A stretch of 64,000 bases of DNA from NCBI GenBank assembly GCA_027382625.1, contig JAJKFJ010021035.1, forward strand, positions 124,001 through 188,000, in the 5' to 3' direction. Source of the stretch: Tetmemena sp. SeJ-2015 (Eukaryota; Ciliophora; Spirotrichea; Sporadotrichida; Oxytrichidae). The translations under genes and the position numbers were made by a program. This document shows, piece by piece, positions 25,401-41,787 of this stretch (within the stretch, counting starts at the first letter, position 1; each line of letters starts with the position of its first letter). The notes under the pieces are model-generated. The model saw only the letters and a program-made list of their open reading frames with translations, did no database searches and was not told the DNA's origin.

Positions 25401-28400
25401 TGATTGCGTTTTGATATTTTAAGGGTTGAGTTTGATCGAAAGTCTTATGTTGTAAATTTGGTGTCTTAGCTATTAAAGCAGAAGAGTTTAAACCACTTCA
25501 CAAAGATAAAGTTTAAAATATACTTCTCTTTTTCTGATTACTCTTAGCGGAGCTTTAATTCATAGTAGATTTATAAACCTGATTCTTATAGCTACTCAAG
25601 CTTGGCCCATAATAAGTTTTACGTTCTATGAAGTCTTTCAAATTATTTTGTGCTAGATATTTTTCGAGCACAGCGTCTTTTTCCTAATTTTTGGCATTTA
25701 ATGGGCTTACATGAGCCTTGCGAGTATTCTGTCCTGACTTTGGAAAAGAATCAATATTTAAAGACTTTAAAAATTTTTGAATCAGAGAGATAAGATATGC
25801 CCATCGACTAGTCTTTTTTAATTTATTGATTACTCGGATGCATAAATTAGTTTGCGCTTACACCATAAGCTATGGTATTCTGATTGTTGTAAGGCTTTCT
25901 ATAATTGTAATTCTTAAGTTGTGATCTCGATAATTTGAGATTTGTTGATTTCATAGACATATTGGTGTTCATTTGGTTAATTTTCATTCCACTTTAGCTT
26001 AAATAGAATATTTATTCCAAAAAATCAATAGCTTCTAAGTTTGGTGTTGCTATCATTCGAATTATAAGTCATATTTAGATTCATCTTTTGCATCTTATCA
26101 TTCCCAGTATCGCTCTAATTGAGATTTGTATTGCTTCCTGCTTGCTTTATTATTTATGTCATATAAAAGTTATGCTTTTATTTCCCCGTAGATGTAGTTT
26201 AGTAATCTTTAAAGAATAAATAAGATAAAAATATCTTCACTTGAGTTTTCAACGCGCCTTGCATTGAAATCTGCTATATTGGGCTTTTTTGAAAGCTCTT
26301 TGGGGCCAGAAGTTTGAACTCTTTGCTTTTAACTCTCGTCTGAATTGAGAAGAGTGTTGCTTGACTTCTTAACTTGACTACTAAATTGATAATCGTCATC
26401 TTCATCCTGAGAGTCCTCAAACTCTTGGACTTACACATGAGGTTACAAATTCTACTATTTGCCAAATATAAGATGGTCACTCTCTTTAATCAGAGGACTT
26501 CTAACTTTAATAACTTGGCTCTAATTTAGCTCTTATCTACTTCTTTGTTCTTAAACTAAATAGTTTTAGAGTTTTTAATAGGCCCTTTAAGGGTTCTTGG
26601 ATGCTTGAAAATTTGTCATTGACTGGTGATCTTATGCTTATTCTATCCTTGCTCTACTTTTCCTCACAATAGAACTATTTTTTTGTAAGGAGGTTGTTTG
26701 TAATGACGAGTTACTTATTCTGCCCTGTTTTTATTAGGAAGAATTTATATTTGCTCTATTGCCTTTTGCTCCAATAGTCATCGAAGAGTGAAGAAAATAA
26801 ACCAAGTATATTAAAGTGATTTAGATTGGTAGACAACCTTTTCTGTGAAACACGATTTGCGATATCTGATCCCGCAATCTTGAAGTTAGCTTTACTTTAT
26901 TGTTGATTACTACCCAAGTCATAGAACTCTAAATTTAAATTAACTGGTATCACTATAAAGAGTAAAATAACTCATTTCCGTAGACATCTTCTACAACTTA
27001 TACCACTGTTATTTAAGTGTTATTGTCTGAGGATTCTGTTCGCTAAATATTTTATGATGTAGGCAAGGATGATGGCTACAGAGAGTCAGTCGGGATATTA
27101 GAATAAGTCTAAGGGAATTTTCCTGAAATGTTTGAAGTGGAACGCTCTTATCTATCCTCTTATTTTCTTTCCTCTAGGTGATTTAAAGATAGAAAATTAA
27201 TATATAGCAGAATTAAATAAAATACTGAATTCAAGTGCATATTTTCTATAGTCAAATCTTAGCACTTTTCATTTAAATTTGTTATTCTCTTTATAAATGA
27301 AGTGAAGCATTCTTTTCGCTATTCTAAATTTATGAAGCACCATCTACCTTATCATTGGGAACAACCTTATGATATCTGAAAACATTTTAATTTTGATGAT
27401 TGAAAGAAAAGCCTCTACAACTTCTTTTCTTGCTGGATCTGAAGTAAAAATGAAAATGCTAATGACTATCAAAGATTTGACATAATAACTAACTCATTTT
27501 AATCAACGAATTAGTTAAGTAAAGCCTGTGATATATAATTAAATAATTCCTTAGCTTCTACTCTTAGACTTAAAGTTCGTTTATGATTTGATTTGCACTT
27601 TATAGCACCTTCTTATTGATGAGCTAAGTTCCTTATTTTGAATTTATTGCACTACTTTGATTACTTGAGGCCAGATATTCAAAATTCAAGCTGGCTTCAT
27701 TTACATATTTCCATTGGCTAGGGAGTAATTTCTGCCCTGGAGATCCACTCTTAGTCTTAAAAGTTCCACAAAATACACATACACTAACTAAAGAAAAGTT
27801 TTAGGAGCTTTACTGCCAAGAACATTTGAGTAGATTTGAGCGGTACTCTCTAGACTTGACTTGTCAGTCTTCTTAGCTTTTTGGCCTTTCTATTTTACAG
27901 CGCTCCCAAACTTAATCAAAATTACATAATACGACTAAAACTTGTTTGAAGAGTAAAAATGAGATATTGGTTGCATGAGATCTTGAGTATGCCCAAGATT
28001 TTTAATTTTCTAGTTTATTGATGAACTCACTTGATTCTTCTTCTAGCCTTGAATGCTCTCTCTATCTTAAATCTAATTATGAAGCTTTCCATTTTTGGTA
28101 GCTTAAACTCCCTGGCTGTTCAAAGAATGGCTGTTTGAACTTGATACATTCTCGCTGAACTTTCTTTCATAATTTTAGACATGTCTCTTGTAAGAATCCT
28201 TTTAATTTGAATCCGCTGACTCTAGTGCTTGAGCAGCAAGATTTTCAAATTACTTAGTCTGAGCTGAGAGAAGATTTTGACTTTGGTTTTCCTTTTGCTT
28301 TGTTTAGACGGGAGGAGCTGACTAGTTACTGCTATTTATCGCCAAAACTTATAGTATCTGTGTTAGGTTTTCATTTGCCGTTCCATTGAAGAGAAAATAT

Positions 28401-28571
28401 GTGCCCAAATTTATGCAAAATATATCTATTCTATGATATGAAGAGAGCTTCTTTAACTTCTTTTTGAGGGTGGGCTAGTTTTGAAGTGGGTTTAGAATAG
28501 AGATTTGAAGTTGGTAGTTGCATCTCTTTAACATGAGTTGCTGCTGTGGTTTTCTAAGGAATTTTGTGCAT
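22483..28571 (-). CDS. Long S/N/Q-rich low-complexity protein, unidentified
   Basis: Reading the minus strand from an ATG at 28569-28571 (MHKIPQKTTAATHV) gives a long, polar, low-complexity protein rich in S, N, Q and K. Acidic patches occur near 26380-26440 (EFEDSQDEDDDYQF) and at the C-terminus (EVESCNSDLESS, about 22510-22550). No known domain is seen. The frame shifts many times, as expected for several IESs; the best supported is 28395-28446. I could not resolve all joins, so this may be more than one gene. The last codons run into the TAATTATC duplication of the MITE, and I see no clear stop before it. Confidence 0.5.
28395..28446 (-). other. IES, 8-bp pointer TCTCTTCA (minus strand)
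   Basis: Plus-strand TGAAGAGA lies at 28387-28394 and 28439-28446. Excision joins VKEALF to NGTANENLTQ in frame. Confidence 0.8.
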
Positions 28572-29032
28572 TAATTTCTTATTCTAATAATTCAATTTAT
28601 TAAAGGGCTTTAATTCAAAACTTAGGAAACCTTCAAATACACTTAAAAGCAAACAGAAGCGCAGGAAAAAGGCTTTTAGACACTGAGTTTATCAAATTAA
28701 AATTAGTTTATAAGCTTAGATTAGATAGAAAGCACATGCTTAGGCTATATTGATTATAAGGGAGTGATCCCATTACAACAATCTGCACATCAAAGATAAA
28801 AACTTGACAAGTAAGCGAGTTATAAAGGGAGAGACTTCAATATTTTACTGTTACTAATAGTTAAAATAGTATTATATCGCAATTAATTATTCTTTCTTAA
28901 TTAAAAATACATCATTAAGTTAAAACATTGAAAATGCACAGTAAGTTACAATCAATACAAACCCTTTCAAACTCATGAATATCTGGAACATATGACACTA
29001 TAAAGCTATTGGGATCTGGTTTTTGAAAATAT
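28572..29032. other. Divergent intergenic region, nothing recognised
   Basis: AT-rich DNA between two divergently transcribed genes; it presumably holds both promoters. No motif was identified with confidence. Confidence 0.5.
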
Positions 29033-31088
29033 ATGGGTCTATGCTATTTCCTTAATTTGAAATGAGATTGTATTTTCTTCACCATTTTCATTTCAAGAAA
29101 TGGTTTTGAAATATGATGTTTTATAGAGTACAGATTGATCAGCAAAAAGGGTGAGGGCACTTTTTCAGAAGTTCTAAAAGCGTAGTCAATTAAAACAGGC
29201 AAATACGTTGCAATCAAATGCATGAAAGCTCATTTCTACGACATTGATTAAGTAAATTATTTTATAAGAATTAACTGACAAACATGAGAGTATTTAAAAT
29301 ACTAAATTGAGAATTTTTGAGAGAATTGAAATTCAATAAAAAATTGAAAATAAGCTAAACTACAATTTATGATTTAATCAAGTCGTTTATAATTTCTTTT
29401 CCTTTTAAAATTTATTTAAGTAGGTCTGATTTACAAATGAATAAAGAAGAAGACAGATCATTTTCATGACAATTTGCGTAATAACTAAATTTAGGTCAAT
29501 AAATTGAGGGAAATTTAGGCTTTGAAACGACTCTCACCACATCCTAACATCATTACTCTCCATGAAGTACTTTAGTAAGCGATATTAACCCAATTATTTT
29601 GAATCTTACCTTATCTCAGTGATGAACCAACAGGAAGACTTGCGCTTGTATTTGAAATAAATTCATCATTATATATTTTCTTTAATAATAGTTTATTGAG
29701 TTGATGGACATGAATATGTATGAGGCAATTAAGGGGAGAAGAAATTATCTGCCAGAACAAAGAGTGAAATTCTACATGTATCAGGTGCTCAAGTCAATCG
29801 ATCACATGCATAAGAATGGAATTTATCATCGCGATATCAAGCCGTAAGAATACTTCAGATTTCTATAGAGATTCGAATTTCACATTAGATTAATTCTTAT
29901 CCATTTAAACTTAGTGAGAACATCCTGATAAAAGATGATCAAGTAAAACTAGCTGACTTTGGATCTTGCAGAGGGTTTATTCTCAGCCACCATTCACTGA
30001 ATATATTTCAACTCGTTGGTATCGCCCGCCTGAGTGCCTTTTAACTGACGGTTACTACAATCATAAGATGGATTACTGGGGAATAGGATGCGTTTTCTTT
30101 GAGATGCTGGCACTTTTCCCACTCTTTCCGGGAAATAATGAGCTTGACTAGGTCCATAAAATTCACAATATCCTTGGAACTCCATCCTAAGATGTCCTCG
30201 ACAAGTTTTAGAAGTAAGAACTTTCACAAGTTTGCAATTCTCTAAACGAATTTTAGATTAGCAAGTCACATGGAGTTTAACTTTCCTAAAAAGGAGGGCA
30301 CTGGAATAACTAAGCTGATACCACACGTGAATCCAGAAGTCCAAGAAGTTATCGTTAAGCTCCTAGTTTATAACTCTGATAACAGAATGACAGCAAGCTA
30401 AGCACTGAAGCATCCTTGCTTTAAAGAGTTGAGGGAAGCAGATAAGTCTATAAATGAGCCTGGTCCCCAAAATCCTCCCTCCTAAATGGGAATGATGGGA
30501 CTGACGCACAGAGGGAACGAAACTATGAGTTAGAAAGCTCAAAGCATGACGAAGTTCCCTTCTGATAACATGAGTGAAGGAAGCAAATTCTTGACTTCCT
30601 CAAATGTCATGGGCTAGACTGACGCTAAGAAGATGTCAATGGATAAGTACAAAACGACGAACAAAGGAAGTATGCTTGTGGGGCAATCAAGTGGAACTTT
30701 GGCAGATTTGAAGATTGAAAATTCCAAGAATCAGACTTTTAACTCAGAGCTAGAGGAATCAACATCAGTCTAAGGAATGAATATTGGTGGCACTGGTCTG
30801 GTAAGCTTATTCTATAATCTGAACTATTTATAGCAACAACTTCCTCCAATTTTCATGGGGCAGAAGAAGAATCCTAAGAAGAAGAATTCTGGTGTGTCTC
30901 CTCCACCTCATGTACTCATGGGATAAGCCACCTCTTCTAACCCTCTCGCATAGCTAACTTAAACGAAGAAGAATTTACCTGTCTTAAATAAACTTACTAA
31001 TCCATAAGCGGCAACTAACATCGCCTCTGTAAATGGAAAGAAATCATATGTGAGTCCTTACTCTATCAAGGCAATTCAAAAATAATGA
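29033..31088 (+). CDS. MOK/LF4-type (RCK family) Ser/Thr protein kinase
   Basis: This kinase matches the MAK/ICK/MOK family, best MOK, whose algal relative LF4 limits flagellar length. Motifs in order: GEGTFSEVLKAQS, AIKCMK, LREIQALKRLSPHPNIITLHE, LVFELMDMNMYEAIKGRRNYL, HRDIKPENILI, LADFGSCRG, then the TDY-type segment FTEYISTRWYRPPECLLTDG, WGIGCVFFEM and LFPLFPGNNELD. The tail is Q/S/K-rich. Introns: 29252-29494 (unusually long), 29575-29619, 29844-29914, 30214-30256 and 30801-30833. An IES with pointer TTGA is at 29656-29699. The start is inferred: ATG at 29033, split by a proposed intron 29037-29126. At a GGG run (29973-29975) the frame slips by one base, which fits a missing G in the sequence. 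Confidence 0.88.
29656..29699 (+). other. IES, pointer TTGA
   Basis: TTGA at 29652-29655 and 29696-29699. Deletion joins LALVFE to LMDMNMYEA, the kinase hinge. Confidence 0.8.
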
Positions 31089-31213
31089 ATTTATCACTTG
31101 AAGTAATTTTTATTAGCTCTTTATAATCTGATCTTGAAGAAAGTATTTCAAATTTTGCGGAAAATAAGATTTTAGATTTTATAGAGAATATAATCATTGC
31201 AAATATCATAATA

Positions 31214-32724
31214 ATGACTCGAACAGTTTCCTTAAAAACTCTTTAGCTTATCCTGATCTTGATTTCATCAAGCTATCTTTCAGCACAGAACAGCAATCTA
31301 AACTTTATGCTTATTGGTGACTTCGCTAATTTTAATCTAAGCCCTAAATTATTTAATGTGCGTTCAATAAATTTCAGAACAGATACAGGAATATCAGAAG
31401 CTAACTTTGACTACATGGATAGACTTATACATACTCTCACGAGCACTAATAAATAGAACTTCAATGGTGTCTTCCTTTTAGGAGACAACATGTACCCAAA
31501 AGTAAAATACATGCCCACAGATAATGAGCTACAATCCACTGTCAATATTTTTAAGAGCAGGCCAGAGCTTTCAACACTTCCACTCTATCACATAATTGGT
31601 AATCATGATTTCGGCTATCCTTTCGAGAAATATGCTCAGTTATCAAAGCTGCACAGTTTGTGGCTAGATAGACCCTTAACCTATTATGAGGAGATCTTCC
31701 CTCTCTAAAATTAGTAAAGTAATATGATGAATATCATTCTATAATTATTAGAACAGCACACATCTAGCTTAGGTGCTGTTCATCAATACAAATATCTTAA
31801 CTTGCTTAATGCCCGAGAGAATAAAAAATTGGAACTGTACAACCTCGGATGAGCCTAAAGCTAGAGAGCAGCTAAATTGGCTTGAGTAATCATTGATAAA
31901 GTCTCAGAGCAAAGAGTATATTTGGAGAATTGTAGTTGGGCATGTGCCCATCTTCTAGAAGTAAGAGCTTGATGATGTCACCAATCTTAAGTTCATATGA
32001 AAAAAGTGAAATCTTTTATAAAAGAGTTCCTGTTATAAATGCTTTTGAAGTATAAAGTGGACATGTATATTGGAGGGCACGAGCAGTAATAAAGTTTTTT
32101 CTTTTTATAGCACATGCAAATGCATACTTTCTATCCTCATTCAAAACAAAGCTCAGCTGAGGTTTTAGGCTAAGTACCAGAGTTCGATTAGATAAAGCTA
32201 AGAGACTTCAAGAAGCATAAATCAAATTACGAATGGAGAAATGAAACTATTTTCCAAGAAAGAAATAAAGAAACCTATCAACTTGGCCAATAATATCTTG
32301 GAAATTTCACAAATAGTAAAGAATAGATTTAATCTTGTTATAATTTTGAATTTAACTAAGAAAACAAAAGCAGAACAGAAAAACTAATTTTCAAGAAAAG
32401 CGAGGGACTTCTTCATTAAGTGGTAGACGGAAGTGGCGGCAAAGATTTACATTCTAATAACCCAGACCAGCCCTCTCGAGGAATATATAGTTACATATAA
32501 ACATAGTTTTTCGGCTTTAGTCATCTCTCTATAAGTCAAGAGCATCTTGAGGTAAAGTATATTCATATATTAGACTGTATATTTGAAATTAGTATTACTC
32601 CTCAGAGTATGCTCATTCACTATTCCATGTTTAATAGAATTAGAGCGTCAATCCTTCAGAATACTTATTAACGGAGCCAAAGCTTCAACTCACTTTGAAA
32701 ATAGTTAATGATTCAGGGTTATGA
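31214..32724 (+). CDS. Purple acid phosphatase-like metallophosphoesterase, secreted
   Basis: The ATG at 31214 opens a signal peptide (hydrophobic LQLILILISSSYLSA). The metallophosphoesterase motifs follow: MLIGDFANF, FLLGDNMYPK, IGNHDF, VVGHVPIF and IGGHEHMQMH. Their spacing resembles the tartrate-resistant acid phosphatase (ACP5) group, which binds a di-metal centre and hydrolyses phosphate esters in lysosomal or secreted compartments. IESs at 31995-32029 and 32086-32112 and an intron at 32552-32592 restore the frame. Another break between about 31700 and 31775 is needed to join PLTYYEEIF to the LFINTNILTC stretch and is not resolved. The stop is TGA at 32722-32724. Confidence 0.85.
31995..32029 (+). 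other. IES, pointer AGTTC
   Basis: AGTTC at 31990-31994 and 32025-32029. Deletion gives DDVTNLKFLLQMLLKYKVDM and removes TGA codons. Confidence 0.8.
32086..32112 (+). other. IES of 27 bp, pointer CA
   Basis: CA at 32084-32085 and 32111-32112. Excision gives the metal-binding GGHEHMQMHT. The interval starts GTAATA and has TATAG near its end, but removing it as a GT-AG intron would shift the frame, so a minimal-pointer IES fits better. Confidence 0.6.
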
Positions 32725-33041
32725 AAAACACAAAATATAAATGAACCCTATAATAGGCGTGTTAATTAAGATTATAGCTTCATTTTTTTAAAAAAATTAT
32801 CAAATCTATACATAGTAATGGATTGAGTTAATTAAAATAAAAATATTTTTTTAAAATCAAACTTGTCTAGTTTATAATAAATAAAAATATAAAGCACATA
32901 TAATTAAAAAAAATTCATTACAAAATTTGATGACATATAAAAAATTTACAAATTAAGATTTAATTTCAATGATGAGAAGGAGTATTATTGCTGATAAGTA
33001 TTATCTTATACACAAAATATACTTTTTTGTATCTATTTAAA
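32725..33041. other. Intergenic, very AT-rich
   Basis: No gene or repeat recognised between two plus-strand genes. Confidence 0.5.
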
Positions 33042-34382
33042 ATGGCTAAAGTTAAGAGAATCTCGCTAGTGCTCCTCTCTGCACTTCTTGGACTGAAAAC
33101 AGTATTATCTCAAGGATAACCAGCCTACGACAGACAAATCATCGCAGGATGGTTCCTCGGACTCAATCCAGAGAAAGTAGTGTATGCAATTAACTGTGGT
33201 TCGAATGAGGACTACACAGATATGATTGGAGTTACCTATAAAGCTGTATGTATACCAAGTGAATTCTCTTACTATTCCAGAATTATTTTCTCATCTTAAT
33301 ATGGGCATCTGGATTCTCATTTAACTTTATTAGGATCACGGATACAACGGTGGAGTTGCCTCAGAAGATGGTGCCTCACAGCAATGGATTTTGCCCAACT
33401 CAGATGTCTACCACTCAGAAAGATATGGTCTTAATGAATACTGTTTTAGAATTTTAAAATGAAGGCTTTAAGTACTTTGTGCCTCTGCCTCAAAAAGACG
33501 GAGTGTATGCACTCGTCCTCAAATTCTCAGAAGTATTCTTTACTGACTATGGACAGAAGGTTTTCGACGTCAAACTTGGAAATAAGTTCGTATAGAGAGA
33601 CATTGATCCATTCTATTCAACTAGCTCAAGAGGTGTCCCCTATGACACCTTTAAATGCCATTCAGATTGATTTATATTAATTCTGAGATGCAATAGTTTA
33701 ATGAATTCACAGTTAAGAATGGAAAGCTTTTCTTCGAAGGAGAGGAAATTCCCTCAGCTGTCAAGAATGGAAAAATCGTGATAGATTTCGTAAGAGGCAA
33801 AGCAGATAACCCTAAAGTCAATGGAATCTTGGTGGTCGAGGGTGGCTTGAGAAATACTCACTTCTAAGCACACGAAAAGTATCTCAAAGAACTCATGAAA
33901 ATCAGAAAGTATCACGAACAAGCACAAAGCGGTGGCGAAAATTTTCTCTATCTTATAGATAAAATTTAAATGAGCAATACCAAGAAGGAGTCCCCTTCAT
34001 TAACAACATTGACTTCTATGCTGATGATGAGGATCAATCGCTTCCTAAGAGCTTCGTAAACCGTTTTCTGGACTAATCCTACCAACTTGAGGCCTTCTCA
34101 CTTGGTGTTCTTGCTTTCTTCTTCTTATTGATCAAGGCTTTCTCCTCTGATGAAGAGAATCAGCCAGTTCATGGCAAGAACAAGCTCAAGAGAAACTGAA
34201 ATGCTTAGGAGTAGGAGGAGAGCGCTACTGTTCTCAGCACCTAGACTAAGAAGCAGGTAGATTCTCAGAAAGATGGACTCTTTGCACATCAAAAGATGAG
34301 CAGGTCCACTCAGAGAAATCAGGGCGAGGGACTTCATAGTTAAGATCAGCAAGCCAATTCGTTCTCAAATACTTTTAATTGA
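33042..34382 (+). CDS. Malectin-domain type I membrane protein (ER lectin-like)
   Basis: A signal peptide (ISLVLLSALLGLKTVLS) is followed by a malectin domain: VVYAINCGSNEDYTD, YKADHGYNGG, then FKYFVPLPQKDGVYALVLKF, FFTDYGQKVFDVKLGN, and the closing NGKIVIDFVRGKADNPKVNG. Malectin binds Glc2-N-glycans of newly made glycoproteins in the ER. A transmembrane helix (LGVLAFFFLLIKAF, about 34100-34140) precedes a polar tail. The intron is 33246-33333; IESs are 33429-33465 (pointer GG), 33667-33686 (GA) and 33945-33967 (AAAATTT). An in-frame TGA at 34197-34199 comes directly after the KLKRN stretch, but coding-like sequence (NAQEQEESATVLS...) continues in the same frame to TGA 34380-34382. The true end is therefore 34199 or 34382. 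Confidence 0.85.
33945..33967 (+). other. IES of 23 bp, pointer AAAATTT
   Basis: AAAATTT at 33938-33944 and 33961-33967. Excision joins QAQSGGENL to NEQYQEGVPF. Confidence 0.8.
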
Positions 34383-35140
34383 TTAATCCATTCAACCCCA
34401 CAATTTTTAAGCAGCAGGTGATTCATAGCTTTGAAATTAGGAGAACGGAAAGAAGGAATAAGGAGGGAGAGAATCAGATTTTATATAATTTATTATAAAA
34501 CTAAATCTGAAATATCATAATTCACTGATTCAGACCACTCAAACTCCTCACTCTGCAGTGTCTCAGCTGATTCATCACAATCTTTTCAGATTTTAACATA
34601 ACTCTATAGAAAAGGAATGACCAATAATACTTCCTAAAAGTCAAATAAAAAAGCATAAATAATGTTTTAAAGATAGTCGAATGAAGTTTAACAAGTTTGA
34701 AAAATTAAATGATATGGTAGCGTACCCTTGAGAATTCATTCTGAGTGCTTTCATTTTATCTTTGATTGCTTTATTCAGAGCACTCTATGCTGCCCACTCA
34801 AACCCTCCTCATAAAATGCGAATATGGTTCCTCTAGCTTAGCGTTTACAGAAGTATCCTTTCATTGAATATGTCGGAAAATGAAACTACTTCTAATTTCG
34901 CCCTTAATGGAAATCTTTCACCAAAACAACGCTATAACAATTGATTCAACTATAATAAATCATTATAATTATACAAGCAGAGCGAAATGCACTTCTCATA
35001 ATTATAAGTGAGGCTCAAAAGGGAGCCAAATCATCCTCAAGGAGAAGTCATCTGTCATTTAATCACTTCTATAGCATTAATATTTAAGTCTTTATATTTC
35101 TCCGCTCATTCAATTAATGCTAGCAAAATTAAATTGATTA

Positions 35141-38852
<3,712 letters not shown>

Positions 38853-39041
38853 AAGTTATAAAACACTCAATAAAATTATACTAAAAAAAATAGAATAGAA
38901 AAATAGTTAGCAAAGAAATAGTTCAATTCTCAGGATAATGAAGTTTCAAAATCTGTTTTTGTAAAGCTTAAAAATTCGTTTTAGTACATTAGAGGTCGTT
39001 TATGAAATTAAAAGCAGATGAAACTTTTCACTTTGGATAAT

Positions 39042-41787
39042 TCATCTCTATCCATAACCTCTTCCCATTTAATTACGATATCTCTATTCTGAATCATCAA
39101 TATGATCATATCTCCTCTACAGATTATTCTGTCTATTTTGATGATTATAGGGCTGTAATTATGATAAACCATTCTACAAAATAAGGCCAAAAAAACATCG
39201 AAAGAAATAAGTTATCTAAATTAAAACAAAAGGTTTAATGAGCCCTAAGAAGCGTGCTGTTAACCTACTGATGGATAATTTTTAGAATCAAAATTATCAT
39301 CCCTAAATCTTTTGTAAGGTTGTGGACTTATAAAATCCATGCTATCCTCTCTTCTTTAATGTCCTGAGTTTTACTGATTGCTAAAAATGTTCTGTTAATT
39401 TCTATTGAATCTTCGGTACTCATTTTCTCTATCCATATTATTTGGAGGCCTATCAAAATTATTTTATTGCCTTGGTCTCTCAACACTATAAAGAGTTTAA
39501 AAAATGAGGGAATAGTTACTTTGTTTATCTATATTGATACTCTGAATAGTCTTTTTACCTCTCATAAGCCTTAATGTCTCTTTTTCTCTCAAAATTTTGC
39601 ACGCAGGATTCACTTCTCTCATCTCTCTAAACTTTCCAGTTTTAGCTATTCTAAAAATGCCCTCCTCTTAGTTATCTAGTGTTATAATTCTCGCAAGCCT
39701 AAGATTTTGTTTCATTTAGCTTCTCAAGGAATATTTCAGGCCTTAAAGCGGCTTAAAAGGGAGGTATTGGAAAATTTCTTGACTGATAGTATCCAGATCC
39801 ATAACCTTTATATTGAGGCACTCCAGTGATCTTTTCAAGATCGTCATCCTCTTCAAAGAATTTAGAGTACTTCAAATTTTTCCAAGCTCTTGAATCTGAA
39901 CTTTTAAGGTAATGATAGTCAAATTTCTCAGAGAAGGGAATACCTAACTCCTTTTAATTCCAGAGATCAAGATAACTAGTTCTATTGGGATTTGGTTTTG
40001 GCCTATTTCTCATGTGTTCTTTCTTGTAAAAAGACCAATCCTTATCTGGGAATCGATCTAGTCTCGCCTCCTTTGAAATTTCACAAATCCTTCCTTCAAT
40101 ATGAATGAGATAATAATCAAATAAGGCCAAAGTATTATAACTTTATCCGAAAAAGCATTGAATTTTCTATAATTATCGCATTCTCTTTACAGCAGTTATT
40201 TCTATGGAGCGGGGCGATTTCTTTGATCCTCGGAGCTCCTTCTCTCCTAATAATTTCGCTTCCTAAGATCCTTCCTATTTTCACTAGAATTATTAGACGA
40301 AGATCTTCTTCTCTAATGATGTGTGTTGCCTCTATCTTCTCTTCTCTCGCCCATTTTATCAAGTTTATTTCTATTTCTATCTCTATTACTCATCATATGA
40401 TCTTCAAGTTCCCGATCCATAGCTTCAACCCTTCTCTTCTTTAAGTTTATTTGTCTTCGCTTTTCTTTTTGACGCCTATTATTGGGCTATTAACTATATT
40501 GGCGCTAATTACTATAGTCGTCAGATCCACTTCTACGTCTTTTCTCACGAATAACTCTATTATCAGGATGTCTAAAATACTTTGTCTCAAAATCATCATA
40601 TGGAAAGTCCTTAGACCTCCCTAAAGAGGCAAACTAATCAAATCGGTCTTCTTTAAAGTTATCTCTGGGAAGATTTAGTTCCTCTTCAAAACTTATCTAG
40701 TCTATTAACGAATCATCCTAATTATGGTTTCGATGATAAAATAAGTGTAAAAATAACCAATGAGCTAAAGATGCTAGCATACGAGATCTCATATTGATAT
40801 ATGTTTAGCTTGAAACATCTGTTTCCAGTCGATATAATGAGTCACTAAATCTCGAATTTCCATCTTCATCATACATATTTTGCGAATCAGAGTTTTCAAC
40901 ATAGTTAAAATTCAAGTTTTTGTCTGTACTTTTATCAGTAATTTTTGGATTTTTTTCAACACTTTTAATTTCACTGTAAGAATCATTTGATAAGGATCGT
41001 TTTTAATTTTGGATTTTAGGCTAAGTTTAATTCTAAGTAGTTGTAGGTAATTTAGGTTTTATTGAACTTTTTGGACCTCTTTCCTTTTCAGAATCAATAG
41101 CATCAACATCAGTGTCTTCTTATTACTCGACATCTTCGGCAATCGTTTTCTTTATTCCTCCGTCAGTAATTTCACCTTTCTCCAAAATAATGCTTTTATT
41201 TTGGCGAGGATCACTAGGTTAAAGATATTTCAAATGCTATTTAGGCGAAGCCTTCTCTAACTTCTAATCTTTGCTACCGCTAAATAAGTTTCTTCGTCCA
41301 TCACTTCCTTTATTATTCTCAAAATCACCACTTGTCTATCTATTGATACTAGCACTTCTCTTCGCCTTTTATCTCCATTATATACTTTCAAAATTGCTAC
41401 AAAACCCAGATCGTGCATAAGGAGTTCTTGATCGAGATCTTAAAAATTACTTTTTCTTCTCTATCTCATGCTTTTCGCGGAAAACCTATTTAACAATTAA
41501 AGCATGAGTAAGATACTTACATCAAGTCGAAGTTCTCTTTAATGAAAAAGTTTCCCGTTAACCTCTTAAATGGCTTTGAGAGCGTCTTCATGATTTTCAA
41601 ATTCGACAAATCCTAGTCCTCTATGCTATTAGAGTTAGTTTCTTGGAACCTAGAGAGAGTAAATCTTCCCAAACTCAGAGAACAAATCAAATAAGTCTTA
41701 GTTAGTAGTTCTAAAATCTATGTTGTGAATGAATATCTTCTTAAAGTCTGGTGAACAAGGTTCATTTTTTCTATTAATGTCCATCAT
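39042..41787 (-). CDS. RRM RNA-binding protein with long charged R/D/E/S-rich tail (splicing-factor-like)
   Basis: The start ATG is 41785-41787 (an ATG pair). One RRM follows, with RNP2 KIFIHNI and RNP1 RGLGFVEF, then an intron 41486-41520. The rest is long, hydrophilic and low in complexity, with RS/RD/RE stretches (RSRSRTPYARS, EKRRRSGSDDYSNQ, NRDRNRNKLDKMGERREDR), typical of nuclear pre-mRNA-processing proteins. A more ordered block near 39760-40060 (RFPDKDWSFYKKEHMRNRP, YLDLWNQKELGIPF) looks conserved, but I cannot name it. The frame changes near 40080-40100, so an IES or intron lies there. An IES with pointer TTTTGT lies near the 3' end. The stop is TGA 39042-39044. Confidence 0.82.
39182..39231 (-). 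other. IES, pointer TTTTGT (minus strand)
   Basis: Plus-strand ACAAAA lies at 39176-39181 and 39226-39231. Deletion joins ASQGSLNLL to QNGLSQLQPYNHQNR and removes a hydrophobic, non-coding-like stretch. Confidence 0.75.

Noticed and set aside
29994..30227. Minus-strand open stretch of about 77 codons
   Set aside because: Antisense to the MOK kinase catalytic domain.
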